From NCBI RefSeq assembly GCF_014287775.1, contig NZ_JACOOZ010000009.1, positions 62,001-126,000 on the forward strand: a stretch of 64,000 bases of DNA, read 5' to 3'. Origin of the DNA: Eubacterium_G segne. GTDB lineage: Bacteria; Bacillota; Clostridia; Lachnospirales; Lachnospiraceae. A program made the position numbers and the translations under genes. The notes beneath the pieces were generated by a model. That model saw only the letters and a list, made by a program, of their open reading frames with translations. It was not told where the DNA came from and did not search any database. Shown piece by piece: positions 42,476 to 50,344 of the stretch. Within the stretch, counting starts at the first letter, position 1, and each line of letters opens with the position of its first letter.

Positions 42476-44023
42476 TTAATTGGAAGTTTCTTCTTCCTTA
42501 ACTTCATAATCTTTAAATTTGATTTTGTTGTCATCCGAAAGAATTGATTGCTTAATAAAGCGCATATATCTGTTATAAATCTGTTTAGGTATTCTAAAGA
42601 CCGCTCTTCTGTGAATGCCCTTAAAGGCTTTCTCTCCAACTTCTTTCAAATGTGTGCCTTTAAATCTTACAATTTGGAGTTTTTCGCACTTGTAAAATGC
42701 TTTTGTACCTATCTTTTTCAGTGATTTTCCAAATACAATCCATTCAAGTTTTGAACAATTGGTAAATGTTCTGGCTGGAATTTCCGTAATGTTATCACCA
42801 ATTCGTACAGTCTTTAATTTGTAAGCATTAGCAAGGCAGTTTTTTGCCATTGATACAACCTTGTATGTTCGCTTTTCATTTGTAATTTCTGAAGGAACAA
42901 TTAATTCCTCTACATTTCCGTTCTCGCATCCGACAAATTCAACTTCATCTCTGGACAATACTTTATATATGTTACCTTTTTCGGTAAATGTGGTTCCAAT
43001 AGCTGAAGGAGTGGTATATTCGCCATCGTACCATGACGGCTTTTCAAAAGACATTTCATCTTCAAAAGAAATAACCGTAGGTTCTTCCCCTTCATATTTG
43101 TTATACCAGTCAGACGGATACAAAACATCAGAACGCATAACCGCAGTTGATGTATCTACTTTGGCTGATTCTCCTTTACGGACACGCCTTGCAACAACTA
43201 CCGTTCGGTAATCTCCTATTTCATAGGAACAGGTAGAAAGAAGTAGCAGGTGGTCATTTTCATTAACCTTAACAGGACACTGATATAAAGAGCGCATTTC
43301 TAACTGATAGACAAAATCCATAAATTCATGTTTATTCTTGAAATTACCCTTTAAATATGTAAATCCCTGATTAACCTTCATGTCACCGGACAATCTTACA
43401 TATGCGATAATTTTCCATTTGGCTTCTTTATATATACTGTCAAAAGTGATAACCGGATGTTCCTTATAAAAATTAATATCTTTATACTTAAGTAGCTGGT
43501 GAAACATCATCCCGGTGGAATCCATATTATGTCCGTGAATAAGAATGGACTTGGATGGTTTCTTTACATTACAATGACCGTCAACATAAAGGGAACCGTT
43601 TTTATCCTTATGACCTTCAAAGTCACGTGTCAAATAAAAGTCAGAACCACTGAAAGCCTGCATAACAGGATAGTCAATGTTGGTTCCGGGAATGGTAAGC
43701 CATCCTTTAATATCACTATTGTACTCTAAAAGTTTTGAAAATTTCAATAATATACCATTTGAATCTTTCAGGCCTTTTTGAGATTTGTCCAGAGAAATAT
43801 CTAACTTTTCTTTCTTTTTACCTTTCTTATCAGTTGTCTGCTCATAATTGTTTGAATCATTAGCCGCAGCATAATACATCCTTCGGTATTTGTCGGTAAC
43901 CTTTCGTGAGTATGCAGGCTGTAAAATAAGATAATATATAAGAAATGCAGCGCATCCCACAAACAAAAGAATGGAAAAAATAACAAGCGAACGTCGTATT
44001 ATTCTTTTCTTCTTATTAGTCAT
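42476..44023 (-). CDS. Class B-like sortase fused to leucine-rich repeats
   Basis: The 515-residue protein has an N-terminal membrane helix (about 12-34) and a sortase domain (about 95-285): the TIPGTNIDYPVMQ opening, catalytic H165 in HGHNM, C265 in LLSTCSYE and R273 in DYRTVVVARR. This is the class B layout. An extension (about 375-500) contains BspA-type leucine-rich repeats such as YKLKTVRIGDNITEIPARTF and KLEWIVFGKSLKKIG. I know of no common sortase with such a tail. It lies back to back with three surface proteins, the first two of which end in a PSTG- or PGASG-like motif, hydrophobic stretch and Lys tail. It may anchor them to peptidoglycan. The ribosome site is AGGAGGAAAAC. Confidence 0.85.
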   Translation of the reverse strand: MTNKKKRIIRRSLVIFSILLFVGCAAFLIYYLILQPAYSRKVTDKYRRMYYAAANDSNNYEQTTDKKGKKKEKLDISLDKSQKGLKDSNGILLKFSKLLEYNSDIKGWLTIPGTNIDYPVMQAFSGSDFYLTRDFEGHKDKNGSLYVDGHCNVKKPSKSILIHGHNMDSTGMMFHQLLKYKDINFYKEHPVITFDSIYKEAKWKIIAYVRLSGDMKVNQGFTYLKGNFKNKHEFMDFVYQLEMRSLYQCPVKVNENDHLLLLSTCSYEIGDYRTVVVARRVRKGESAKVDTSTAVMRSDVLYPSDWYNKYEGEEPTVISFEDEMSFEKPSWYDGEYTTPSAIGTTFTEKGNIYKVLSRDEVEFVGCENGNVEELIVPSEITNEKRTYKVVSMAKNCLANAYKLKTVRIGDNITEIPARTFTNCSKLEWIVFGKSLKKIGTKAFYKCEKLQIVRFKGTHLKEVGEKAFKGIHRRAVFRIPKQIYNRYMRFIKQSILSDDNKIKFKDYEVKEEETSN

Positions 44024-44281
44024 GTTTTCCTCCTAAAATGATTATAGACATATGAAAGGTGTTTTGCAACGTGAAAATGCAAAAAAAATACACAAAAACC
44101 TAGCATATAATACTAAAAAATGAAACACTTGAAAGGTTTTTTTGTAAAAAAGTAACAAAAATATAGCTGTTTTTTGGTCAATTTCAACCTTTCAAATTCA
44201 TTGACAAACAATACCTATAATGATAAGATTAGTTTAACGTTAAACGAAATAAAATGATGTAATAATGTGGAGGCATTAACA
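44024..44281 (+). promoter_or_regulatory. Promoter region of the surface-protein cluster
   Basis: TTGACA (44201-44206) and TAAGAT (44224-44229) with 17-base spacing form the promoter. The operator palindrome begins 3 bases downstream. The remaining sequence towards the divergent sortase is AT-rich, with CAACCTTTCAAATT upstream and no other clear motif. Confidence 0.75.
44232..44245. promoter_or_regulatory. LacI-type operator, site 3
   Basis: GTTTAACGTTAAAC is identical to site 1 at 30124, at the same distance (31 bases) from the first base of the -35 box. It places the surface-protein cluster in the same regulon as the transporter and phosphorylases. Confidence 0.82.
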
Positions 44282-45022
44282 ATGAAGAAAATATTGAAAA
44301 AAGTTATAGCATTAGCTAGTGCCGTTGCAATGACATTGAGCATGAGTTCATTTGTAAGTGCGGCAGAGGATATTGTTTTGGAGGACTCAGGAAGTCCATT
44401 CATTAAGACATTTGACCCGGGAGATAAAGGAGATTATATTTATCTGGGTTATGCGTATTGTTTTGAAGTTGGTCCGGAATATAAGTATTTAAAGATTACA
44501 TATACCGGTGAAAAGACAGCATTTGATGAACTTCGTTTAGAGTTTGTAATTAATTCAGACCCTGCAGAAGAAATCAAGCTTACTCCAAAGTGGTTTAGAG
44601 AAAATGATGAAGGAACTCTTGTTACAACAGATGGCAAAGAAGTTCCGGCTCCATCAGACAAGGAACAGACAGCGGTTATCGACCTTGAAAAGTCAGGAGT
44701 TGATTTAAAGACCGGTATCAGAGCTTTCCATATTCATGATACACCGGGCAAAGGCTCATTTAAGATTATTGATGCCCGTCTTATGACAAGCCCTGAAGGT
44801 GAGGCAGGCTCAGGTGATAGCAATGGTGAAGAAACAAAAAAAGAAGATGAAAACAAGAATGTTGAAATTGTAACAGACAATGCTAAAAATACATCAACAG
44901 GTACAGTTGGTTCAGTTAAACCGGGTGCATCCGGTGTTCCTGTATGGCCAATTGCAGCAGGTGTTGGTGGTGTCGTAGTAGCAGCTGTAGCATTTGGTAT
45001 TACAAAATCAAAAAAGAAATAA
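44282..45022 (+). CDS. LacI-controlled surface protein, one type-A module
   Basis: The ATG at 44282 follows GGAGG; a GTG 15 bases upstream is not used. The 246-residue protein has a signal peptide (cut near VSAAED, residue 27), one module of about 145 residues I do not recognise (called type A here: GSPFIKTF, YLGYAYCFEVG, YKYLKITYTGE, AFHIHDTPGKGSF), an acidic spacer, and a C-terminal signal with PGASG, hydrophobic WPIAAGVGGVVVAAVAFGI and KSKKK. The end looks like a sortase signal. The type-A module is repeated twice in the protein at 45996. Function is unknown; glycan binding is inferred from co-regulation with alpha-glucan uptake. Confidence 0.82.
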   Translation: MKKILKKVIALASAVAMTLSMSSFVSAAEDIVLEDSGSPFIKTFDPGDKGDYIYLGYAYCFEVGPEYKYLKITYTGEKTAFDELRLEFVINSDPAEEIKLTPKWFRENDEGTLVTTDGKEVPAPSDKEQTAVIDLEKSGVDLKTGIRAFHIHDTPGKGSFKIIDARLMTSPEGEAGSGDSNGEETKKEDENKNVEIVTDNAKNTSTGTVGSVKPGASGVPVWPIAAGVGGVVVAAVAFGITKSKKK

Positions 45023-45037
45023 TTAAATGATTTTATT

Positions 45038-45058
45038 CAGATGAAAGAAAATCATCTG
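45038..45058 (+). other. Intergenic hairpin between surface-protein genes
   Basis: CAGATGA (45038-45044) pairs with TCATCTG (45052-45058). There is no T-run. A competing stem (ATGATTTT / AAAATCAT) overlaps it. It may be a processing or stabilising element within the cluster transcript. Confidence 0.35.
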
Positions 45059-45111
45059 TTATAAGATAAAACAATGTTAACAATTATATAAGAAAGGATA
45101 GGGATAACAAT

Positions 45112-45888
45112 ATGAGAAAAGGATTAATTAGTAAGAAAATCGTAGCATATGTTTGTGCAGCAACTATGATGTTCTGTGGATTCGCAGGCATTACTAAGGC
45201 TACACCTGTAGCAGCAGCAGAAACAGAGATCCAGCTTGACGATGCAGCAAGTGGAATGAATAAGACATTACACATTGACAAAGCAGCAAAGGGTTCAAAA
45301 GATGATTTGATGTATGCATATCAGGGATTTGTAACATTTAAGGATCTTGCTGATAAGAGTTTTAAGTATCTTAAGATTACATACACAGGTGATATTACAA
45401 CTTTAAGATTTGAATTTAATGAAAAAACTTCAAATACAAATCAGGGACCGTTCTGGTTTGATGCTGAGCAGGATACACACTTTGTAACAGCAGACGGAAG
45501 TGATATTCCTTTGGTTGGTAAAAACACAACAATCGTTATTGACCTTGAAAAATCAGGTGTTGATATGAGCAAGTATAACAATGGTATTCATATGCATGCT
45601 AACTCAACAACAGATGCAGCATTTGATGTAACACTTAAGGATTGTGTATTGTCATCAGTTGCACCAGCTACAACTGGTTCAAAGACAGCAACCAAACCTG
45701 GAGACAGCAAGAGTAAGACAGATGAACAGGTAACAGATGCAAACGGAAATGTTACACCAACACAGAACTCAACAAATGCACCTTCAACAGGTTCACCTAT
45801 GTGGCCAATCGCAGCAGGTGTAGGTGGAATCGTAGTTGCAGCAGCAGCTTTCGTAGTTTCAAGATCAAAGAAATTTAAAGAAAACTAA
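45112..45888 (+). CDS. LacI-cluster surface protein, one type-B module
   Basis: The 258-residue protein has a signal peptide (cut near residue 36, AAAET) nearly identical in DNA to that of the next gene. One module of about 145 residues (type B: DDAASGMNKTLHIDKAA, FKYLKITYTGDITTLRFEFNE, GPFWFDAEQDTHFV, NNGIHMHANSTTDAAFDV) is unrelated to named families I know, but shares the YLKITYTGD and VIDLEKSGVD motifs with type A. A Thr-rich spacer leads to APSTG, hydrophobic MWPIAAGVGGIVVAAAAFVV and RSKKFKEN. That is a good LPXTG-like sorting signal. It is probably displayed on the wall by the adjacent sortase. Confidence 0.82.
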   Translation: MRKGLISKKIVAYVCAATMMFCGFAGITKATPVAAAETEIQLDDAASGMNKTLHIDKAAKGSKDDLMYAYQGFVTFKDLADKSFKYLKITYTGDITTLRFEFNEKTSNTNQGPFWFDAEQDTHFVTADGSDIPLVGKNTTIVIDLEKSGVDMSKYNNGIHMHANSTTDAAFDVTLKDCVLSSVAPATTGSKTATKPGDSKSKTDEQVTDANGNVTPTQNSTNAPSTGSPMWPIAAGVGGIVVAAAAFVVSRSKKFKEN

Positions 45889-45908
45889 TTTAATATTTAT
45901 GAATTTAT

Positions 45909-45940
45909 TCAGGTGTCAGGGACGGTCCTTTGACACCTGA
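45909..45940. repeat. REP-like palindrome
   Basis: TCAGGTGTCA (45909-45918) pairs perfectly with TGACACCTGA (45931-45940) around a GGACGGTCC core. The GTGTCAGGGACGG wording resembles repetitive palindromes scattered in Firmicute genomes and associated with Y1-type transposases. There is no T-run, so it is not a standard terminator. Only one copy was seen in this window. Confidence 0.5.
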
Positions 45941-45995
45941 TATAAAATATAATAACAATTAATTTACAAATTTATGAAAGGACAGGGGTAATTAT

Positions 45996-47873
45996 ATGAG
46001 AAAAGGTTTATTTACCAAGAAAATCGTAGCATATGTTTGTGCAGCAACTATGGTATTTAGCAGTTTTGCAGGTGTCAGTGTTGTAAATAACACAAATGTA
46101 ATTGCAGACGAAACAAAGGCTGACATTGTATTAAATGATACAGGTTCACCACTTATTAAGACATGGGGTTCAGCAGATGGTGAAGGATATGCATATGAAG
46201 GATATGTATACTGTGGAGACGTTAGCTCAGATTACAAATATCTTCAGATTACATATTCAGGAGACGCAACAGCATTGAAAGAAGCTCGTTGGGAACTTTT
46301 AGGAAAAGATGATAAGGCATTAGGAACATATTGGTTCTCACAGAATGATCAGGGAACATTTAAGACAACTGATGATACATTAGTTCCTGCACCAACAGAA
46401 ACAGCACAGACAGTAGTAATCGACTTAGAAAAGACAGGTGTTGATTTATCAGCATCAGGAGTTAATGCATTCCATTTCCATAACACAAAAGGAAACGGAA
46501 CATTATCAATAACAGATGCAAGATTTATGACATCATTACCAGCAGAAGATACAAAGGCTGACATTGTATTAAATGATACAGGTTCACCACTTATTAAAAC
46601 ATGGGGTTCAGCAGATGGTGAAGGATATGCATATGAAGGATATGTATACTGTGGAGACGTTAGCTCAGATTACAAATATCTTCAGATTACATATTCAGGA
46701 GCTGCAACAGCATTGAAAGAAGCTCGTTGGGAACTTTTAGGGAAAGATGATAAGGCATTAGGAACATATTGGTTCTCACAGAATGATCAGGGAACATTTA
46801 AGACAACTGATGATACATTAGTTCCTGCACCAACAGAAACAGCACAGACAGTAGTAATCGACTTAGAAAAGACAGGCGTTGATTTATCAGCATCAGGAAT
46901 TAATGCATTCCATTTCCATAACACAAAAGGAAACGGTGCATTAACAATAACAGATGCAAGATTCATCACAAAGGTTCCTGAAGAAGTTACAACACCTGCA
47001 CCAACAGAGGCACCAACAGAAGGACCTACAGAAGCACCAACAACACCACAGCCAACAACAGCAGCAGATCCTTCAACAGGAATTAAGCTTGATGATGTTG
47101 CAAGTGGAATGAACAAGACATTACACATTGACAAAGCTGCAAGTGGCGCTACAGATGGTATCAAGTACGCATACTTAGGATTTGTTACATTTAAAGATTT
47201 AGCTACAAAGGATTTCAGATATCTTAAATTAACATATACAGGTGATATTACAAGCTTAAGATTTGAATTTAATGAAAAGGCAACAAACGCAAATCAGGGA
47301 CCTTTCTGGTTCGATGCAGAACAGGATGTTCACTTTGTAACAGCTGACGGAAGCCCAATCCAGTTAGTTGGAAACAATACAACAGTTGTTATTGACCTTG
47401 TAGCTTCAGGTGTAGATATGAGCAAGTACAATAATGGTATTCATATGCATGGTAACTCAACAACAGATGCTGCATTTGATGTAACAATTAAAGATGCAGT
47501 ATTATATGGTGGAGTACCTACACCACAGCCAACAACAGTTGCACCTACAAAGAAACCTACAGTTAAGGTATCAAGACCTGGTACTGCTTCAGTTAAGAAA
47601 GCTACAAAGAAGAAAGCTTCAGCAAAGGTTAAGATTAGCCTTAAGAAAGTTAAGAAAGCAAAAGGATATTATGTACAGATTTCAACTTCTAAGAAGTTCA
47701 AGAAAGTTCTTGTAAAGAAATATGTAAAGAAAGTATCATTTACACTTAAGAGCAAAAAGATTAAGAATAAAAAGAAACTTTACGTTAGAGCAAAAGCTTA
47801 CAAGCTTAACGGAAAGAAGAAAGTTCTTTCTAAGAAGTGGTCAAAAGTTAAGAAAGTAAAAATTACAAAATAA
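45996..47873 (+). CDS. LacI-cluster surface protein: modules A-A-B plus basic domain
   Basis: The 625-residue protein has a signal peptide (to about 35), two type-A modules (about 40-183 and 186-329) nearly identical in DNA, a Thr/Pro linker, one type-B module (about 365-510), a second linker, and a very basic fibronectin III-like domain (about 525-625: KVKISLKKVKKAKGYYVQIST and KKLYVRAKAYKL parts). It lacks a sorting signal. The basic domain, shared with GH16 and GH87, probably holds it to the anionic wall. As a multi-module protein without a catalytic domain it looks like a glycan-capture protein. No modules are recognised from known CBM families. Confidence 0.82.
   Translation: MRKGLFTKKIVAYVCAATMVFSSFAGVSVVNNTNVIADETKADIVLNDTGSPLIKTWGSADGEGYAYEGYVYCGDVSSDYKYLQITYSGDATALKEARWELLGKDDKALGTYWFSQNDQGTFKTTDDTLVPAPTETAQTVVIDLEKTGVDLSASGVNAFHFHNTKGNGTLSITDARFMTSLPAEDTKADIVLNDTGSPLIKTWGSADGEGYAYEGYVYCGDVSSDYKYLQITYSGAATALKEARWELLGKDDKALGTYWFSQNDQGTFKTTDDTLVPAPTETAQTVVIDLEKTGVDLSASGINAFHFHNTKGNGALTITDARFITKVPEEVTTPAPTEAPTEGPTEAPTTPQPTTAADPSTGIKLDDVASGMNKTLHIDKAASGATDGIKYAYLGFVTFKDLATKDFRYLKLTYTGDITSLRFEFNEKATNANQGPFWFDAEQDVHFVTADGSPIQLVGNNTTVVIDLVASGVDMSKYNNGIHMHGNSTTDAAFDVTIKDAVLYGGVPTPQPTTVAPTKKPTVKVSRPGTASVKKATKKKASAKVKISLKKVKKAKGYYVQISTSKKFKKVLVKKYVKKVSFTLKSKKIKNKKKLYVRAKAYKLNGKKKVLSKKWSKVKKVKITK
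46113..46980 (+). repeat. Tandem near-identical type-A modules (period 438 bp)
   Basis: Two direct repeats start at 46113 and 46551 and run about 415-430 bases with only a few differences, such as GACGCA versus GCTGCA. They encode the two A modules. So little silent change implies recent duplication or ongoing gene conversion. Confidence 0.92.
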
Positions 47874-47903
47874 TTTTAAAATATTAATTTAGACTATGAA
47901 AAG

Positions 47904-47945
47904 AAAATAACCTATAGTGGGGAAAACGCTATAGGTTATTTTTCT
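47904..47945 (+). terminator. Terminator after surface-protein cluster
   Basis: AAAATAACCTATAG (47904-47917) pairs with CTATAGGTTATTTT (47929-47942), followed by Ts. Confidence 0.92.
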
Positions 47946-47980
47946 ATCGTAAAAAAGTTTTTACTAAGCAAGAAGGAGAT

Positions 47981-50248
47981 ATGAATTTGAGAAAGATAGT
48001 AAAACAAATAATCGTTATGGGAATGGCAGTTATGTTGACTATCCAACCGGGATATATGGGAAATGATAATAAAAAGGTATATGGTGCAGAAAGCACTAAG
48101 GCTGATAGTTTTTATTTACCGTCTGCCAATGCAAATGGTGTAATAGGGGCAACTATGCCATATACAAGATATGATACTGAAAAAGCCAGCCTGGCAGGAG
48201 GTGCTGTAATTGCAAAATCAGATAGTTATTTTAATTCAAGCATTGCAACACAAGCATCAAATCAGTCCTATGCAAGACTTCCAAAAAGTGGTTCGTCAGT
48301 AGAATGGACAATGGAAACGTCAGGAGATGGCGTTACAATGAGATTCACAATGCCGGATTCAAGTGACGGAAAGGGAAAAACAGGTTCTCTTGATGTATAC
48401 GTAAATGGAAAATTGGCAGAGAAAGTAAACTTAACATCTTATTATATGTGGCAGTATTTTGCTGCGGGAAAAGGACATCCAAGTGATACTAATAACGGTG
48501 GGTATCCATTATTTGCCTTCGACGAAGTTCATTTTAAATTAAACAAATCACTGAAAAAAGGTGATAAGATAAAAATACAAAACAGTGGTGCAGGAAATAT
48601 GGAATATGGTGTTGATTTCATTGAGGTAGAACAGGTACAAGGTGAAATTAAACAACCGGCAAATTCCTTAAGCGTAGTGGATTATGGAGCAAAGCCAAAT
48701 GATGATACAGATGATGCAACAGCCATAAATAATTGCTTATATGCTGCTAAAAATATGAAAAAAGATGTATATTTTCCAGCGGGAACATACAAAATGAGTA
48801 AAAAAATGAAGATTTTAGGGGAAAATATTAAAGTAACCGGTGCTGGAATGTGGTATACAAATATACAGTTTACAAGTGACCAGCAAGGTGGCGGTGGTGT
48901 AACGGGAAAATGCAAAAATGTTGAAATAAGTAATATGTACTTAAATTCAAATTTACGTTCACGTTACAGTGAAAGCGCTAACTACAAATGTTTTGCAGAT
49001 GTTTTTGAAGGCGGTTCAGTTATTCATGACATTTGGGAAGAACATTTTGAGTGTGGTTTCTGGCTTGGTGATTATGACAGAGACACAAACTATTCAGATG
49101 GTTTAAAAATCGTAAATAGCAGAATAAGAAACAATTTAGCTGATGGTGTTAACTTCTGTCAGGGAACAAGCAACGCTGCAGTATACAATTGTTCAGTAAG
49201 AAATAATGGTGATGACGGTCTTGCAATGTGGAACAATGATTATTGTTCAAAGGATGAAGAAAAAAATGTATTCGCATACAATACCGTAGAATTTAACTGG
49301 AGAGCCGGTGGAATTGCTGTGTATGGTGGAAACGGACATAAGATTTATAACAACTATATTTGTGATACAACTATGTCCTGTGGTATACATTTAAATACTG
49401 TTTTTCCAGGTCATAAGTTTAATAATAATAAAGACGGAATAAAATTTGACAATAACATAATAATCAAATCCGGTTGCTCAAAGGACTCATGGAATGGAAC
49501 TATGGCAGCCATTGATATAACAGGTGGTGTTAAGAACGTTACATTTAGCAATACAAAAATTTATGAAGCACAGCATGATGGCATACGTGTAGGGCAGGAC
49601 TGTAGCAATATTATTTTCAACAATACTAAGATATACAAGTCAGGTGCTGATGGAAACACTTCCAGAAAAGGAGCTGCATTGTATTTAGATACAGCACAAA
49701 ATGTTATATTTAACAATATAGAAATTGCAAAGAGTGCCTATAGTAATGCAGCCGGATGGCCAATATATTCACATATCTATGGTACGGTTAATACCAACAA
49801 TATTAAAAATTATGTTAATGTAAGCAGTAAGGAATATACAATTCCTTCATACCCTAAGGCAGGAACATTTAGCACAGGTAAACCTTCAAATGGCGGAAGT
49901 GAAAATCCAACAACAAAACCTACGGTAAAGCCAACGGTTAAACCAATTGTAAAGGTTAATGTAACTAAGGTTAAAAGTGCATCTAAAAAGCGTGCTTCTT
50001 ACAAAATAAAAATAAGTCTTAAGAAAGCAAAATCCGTAACGGGATATCAGATACAGATTGCTACAAACAAGAAATTTAAGAAGGTTTTAGTATCTAAAAA
50101 AGTAAAGAAATACAAATTTGTACTTAAATCATCTAAAATTAAAAACAAAAAGACCTTGTATCTTAGAGCAAGAGCGTATAAAGTAGTTAGTAAAAAGACT
50201 TATGTAAGCAATTGGACAAAAGCTAAAAAGGTTAAAGTGACTAAGTAG
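47981..50248 (+). CDS. Secreted GH87 alpha-1,3-glucanase (mutanase/mycodextranase type)
   Basis: The product has 755 residues. A signal peptide (to about 36, YGAES) is followed by an N-terminal beta-sandwich module (about 40-225), of which the pseudogene at 16882 keeps a remnant. The right-handed beta-helix (about 230-625) opens VVDYGAKPNDDTDDA. D388 (NLADGVNF) and D411/D412 (NNGDDGLAMW) have the same 23/24 spacing as the three catalytic Asp residues of GH87 alpha-1,3-glucanases (1067, 1090, 1091 in Bacillus/Paenibacillus enzymes). A Pro/Thr/Lys linker and basic fibronectin III-like domain (about 655-755) end it. It would cut alpha-1,3-glucan or nigeran to nigero-oligosaccharides for import. 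The ribosome site is AGAAGGAGAT. No operator palindrome was seen before it. Confidence 0.85.
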   Translation: MNLRKIVKQIIVMGMAVMLTIQPGYMGNDNKKVYGAESTKADSFYLPSANANGVIGATMPYTRYDTEKASLAGGAVIAKSDSYFNSSIATQASNQSYARLPKSGSSVEWTMETSGDGVTMRFTMPDSSDGKGKTGSLDVYVNGKLAEKVNLTSYYMWQYFAAGKGHPSDTNNGGYPLFAFDEVHFKLNKSLKKGDKIKIQNSGAGNMEYGVDFIEVEQVQGEIKQPANSLSVVDYGAKPNDDTDDATAINNCLYAAKNMKKDVYFPAGTYKMSKKMKILGENIKVTGAGMWYTNIQFTSDQQGGGGVTGKCKNVEISNMYLNSNLRSRYSESANYKCFADVFEGGSVIHDIWEEHFECGFWLGDYDRDTNYSDGLKIVNSRIRNNLADGVNFCQGTSNAAVYNCSVRNNGDDGLAMWNNDYCSKDEEKNVFAYNTVEFNWRAGGIAVYGGNGHKIYNNYICDTTMSCGIHLNTVFPGHKFNNNKDGIKFDNNIIIKSGCSKDSWNGTMAAIDITGGVKNVTFSNTKIYEAQHDGIRVGQDCSNIIFNNTKIYKSGADGNTSRKGAALYLDTAQNVIFNNIEIAKSAYSNAAGWPIYSHIYGTVNTNNIKNYVNVSSKEYTIPSYPKAGTFSTGKPSNGGSENPTTKPTVKPTVKPIVKVNVTKVKSASKKRASYKIKISLKKAKSVTGYQIQIATNKKFKKVLVSKKVKKYKFVLKSSKIKNKKTLYLRARAYKVVSKKTYVSNWTKAKKVKVTK

Positions 50249-50344
50249 AGTCTACAGAATTAAAATTAGCAAATAAAGTTCATAGGATAAAGTCCGTAAA
50301 ATTAAAATGAAGGGAAGAAGATTTAATATCTTTTGGGTGAAAGT

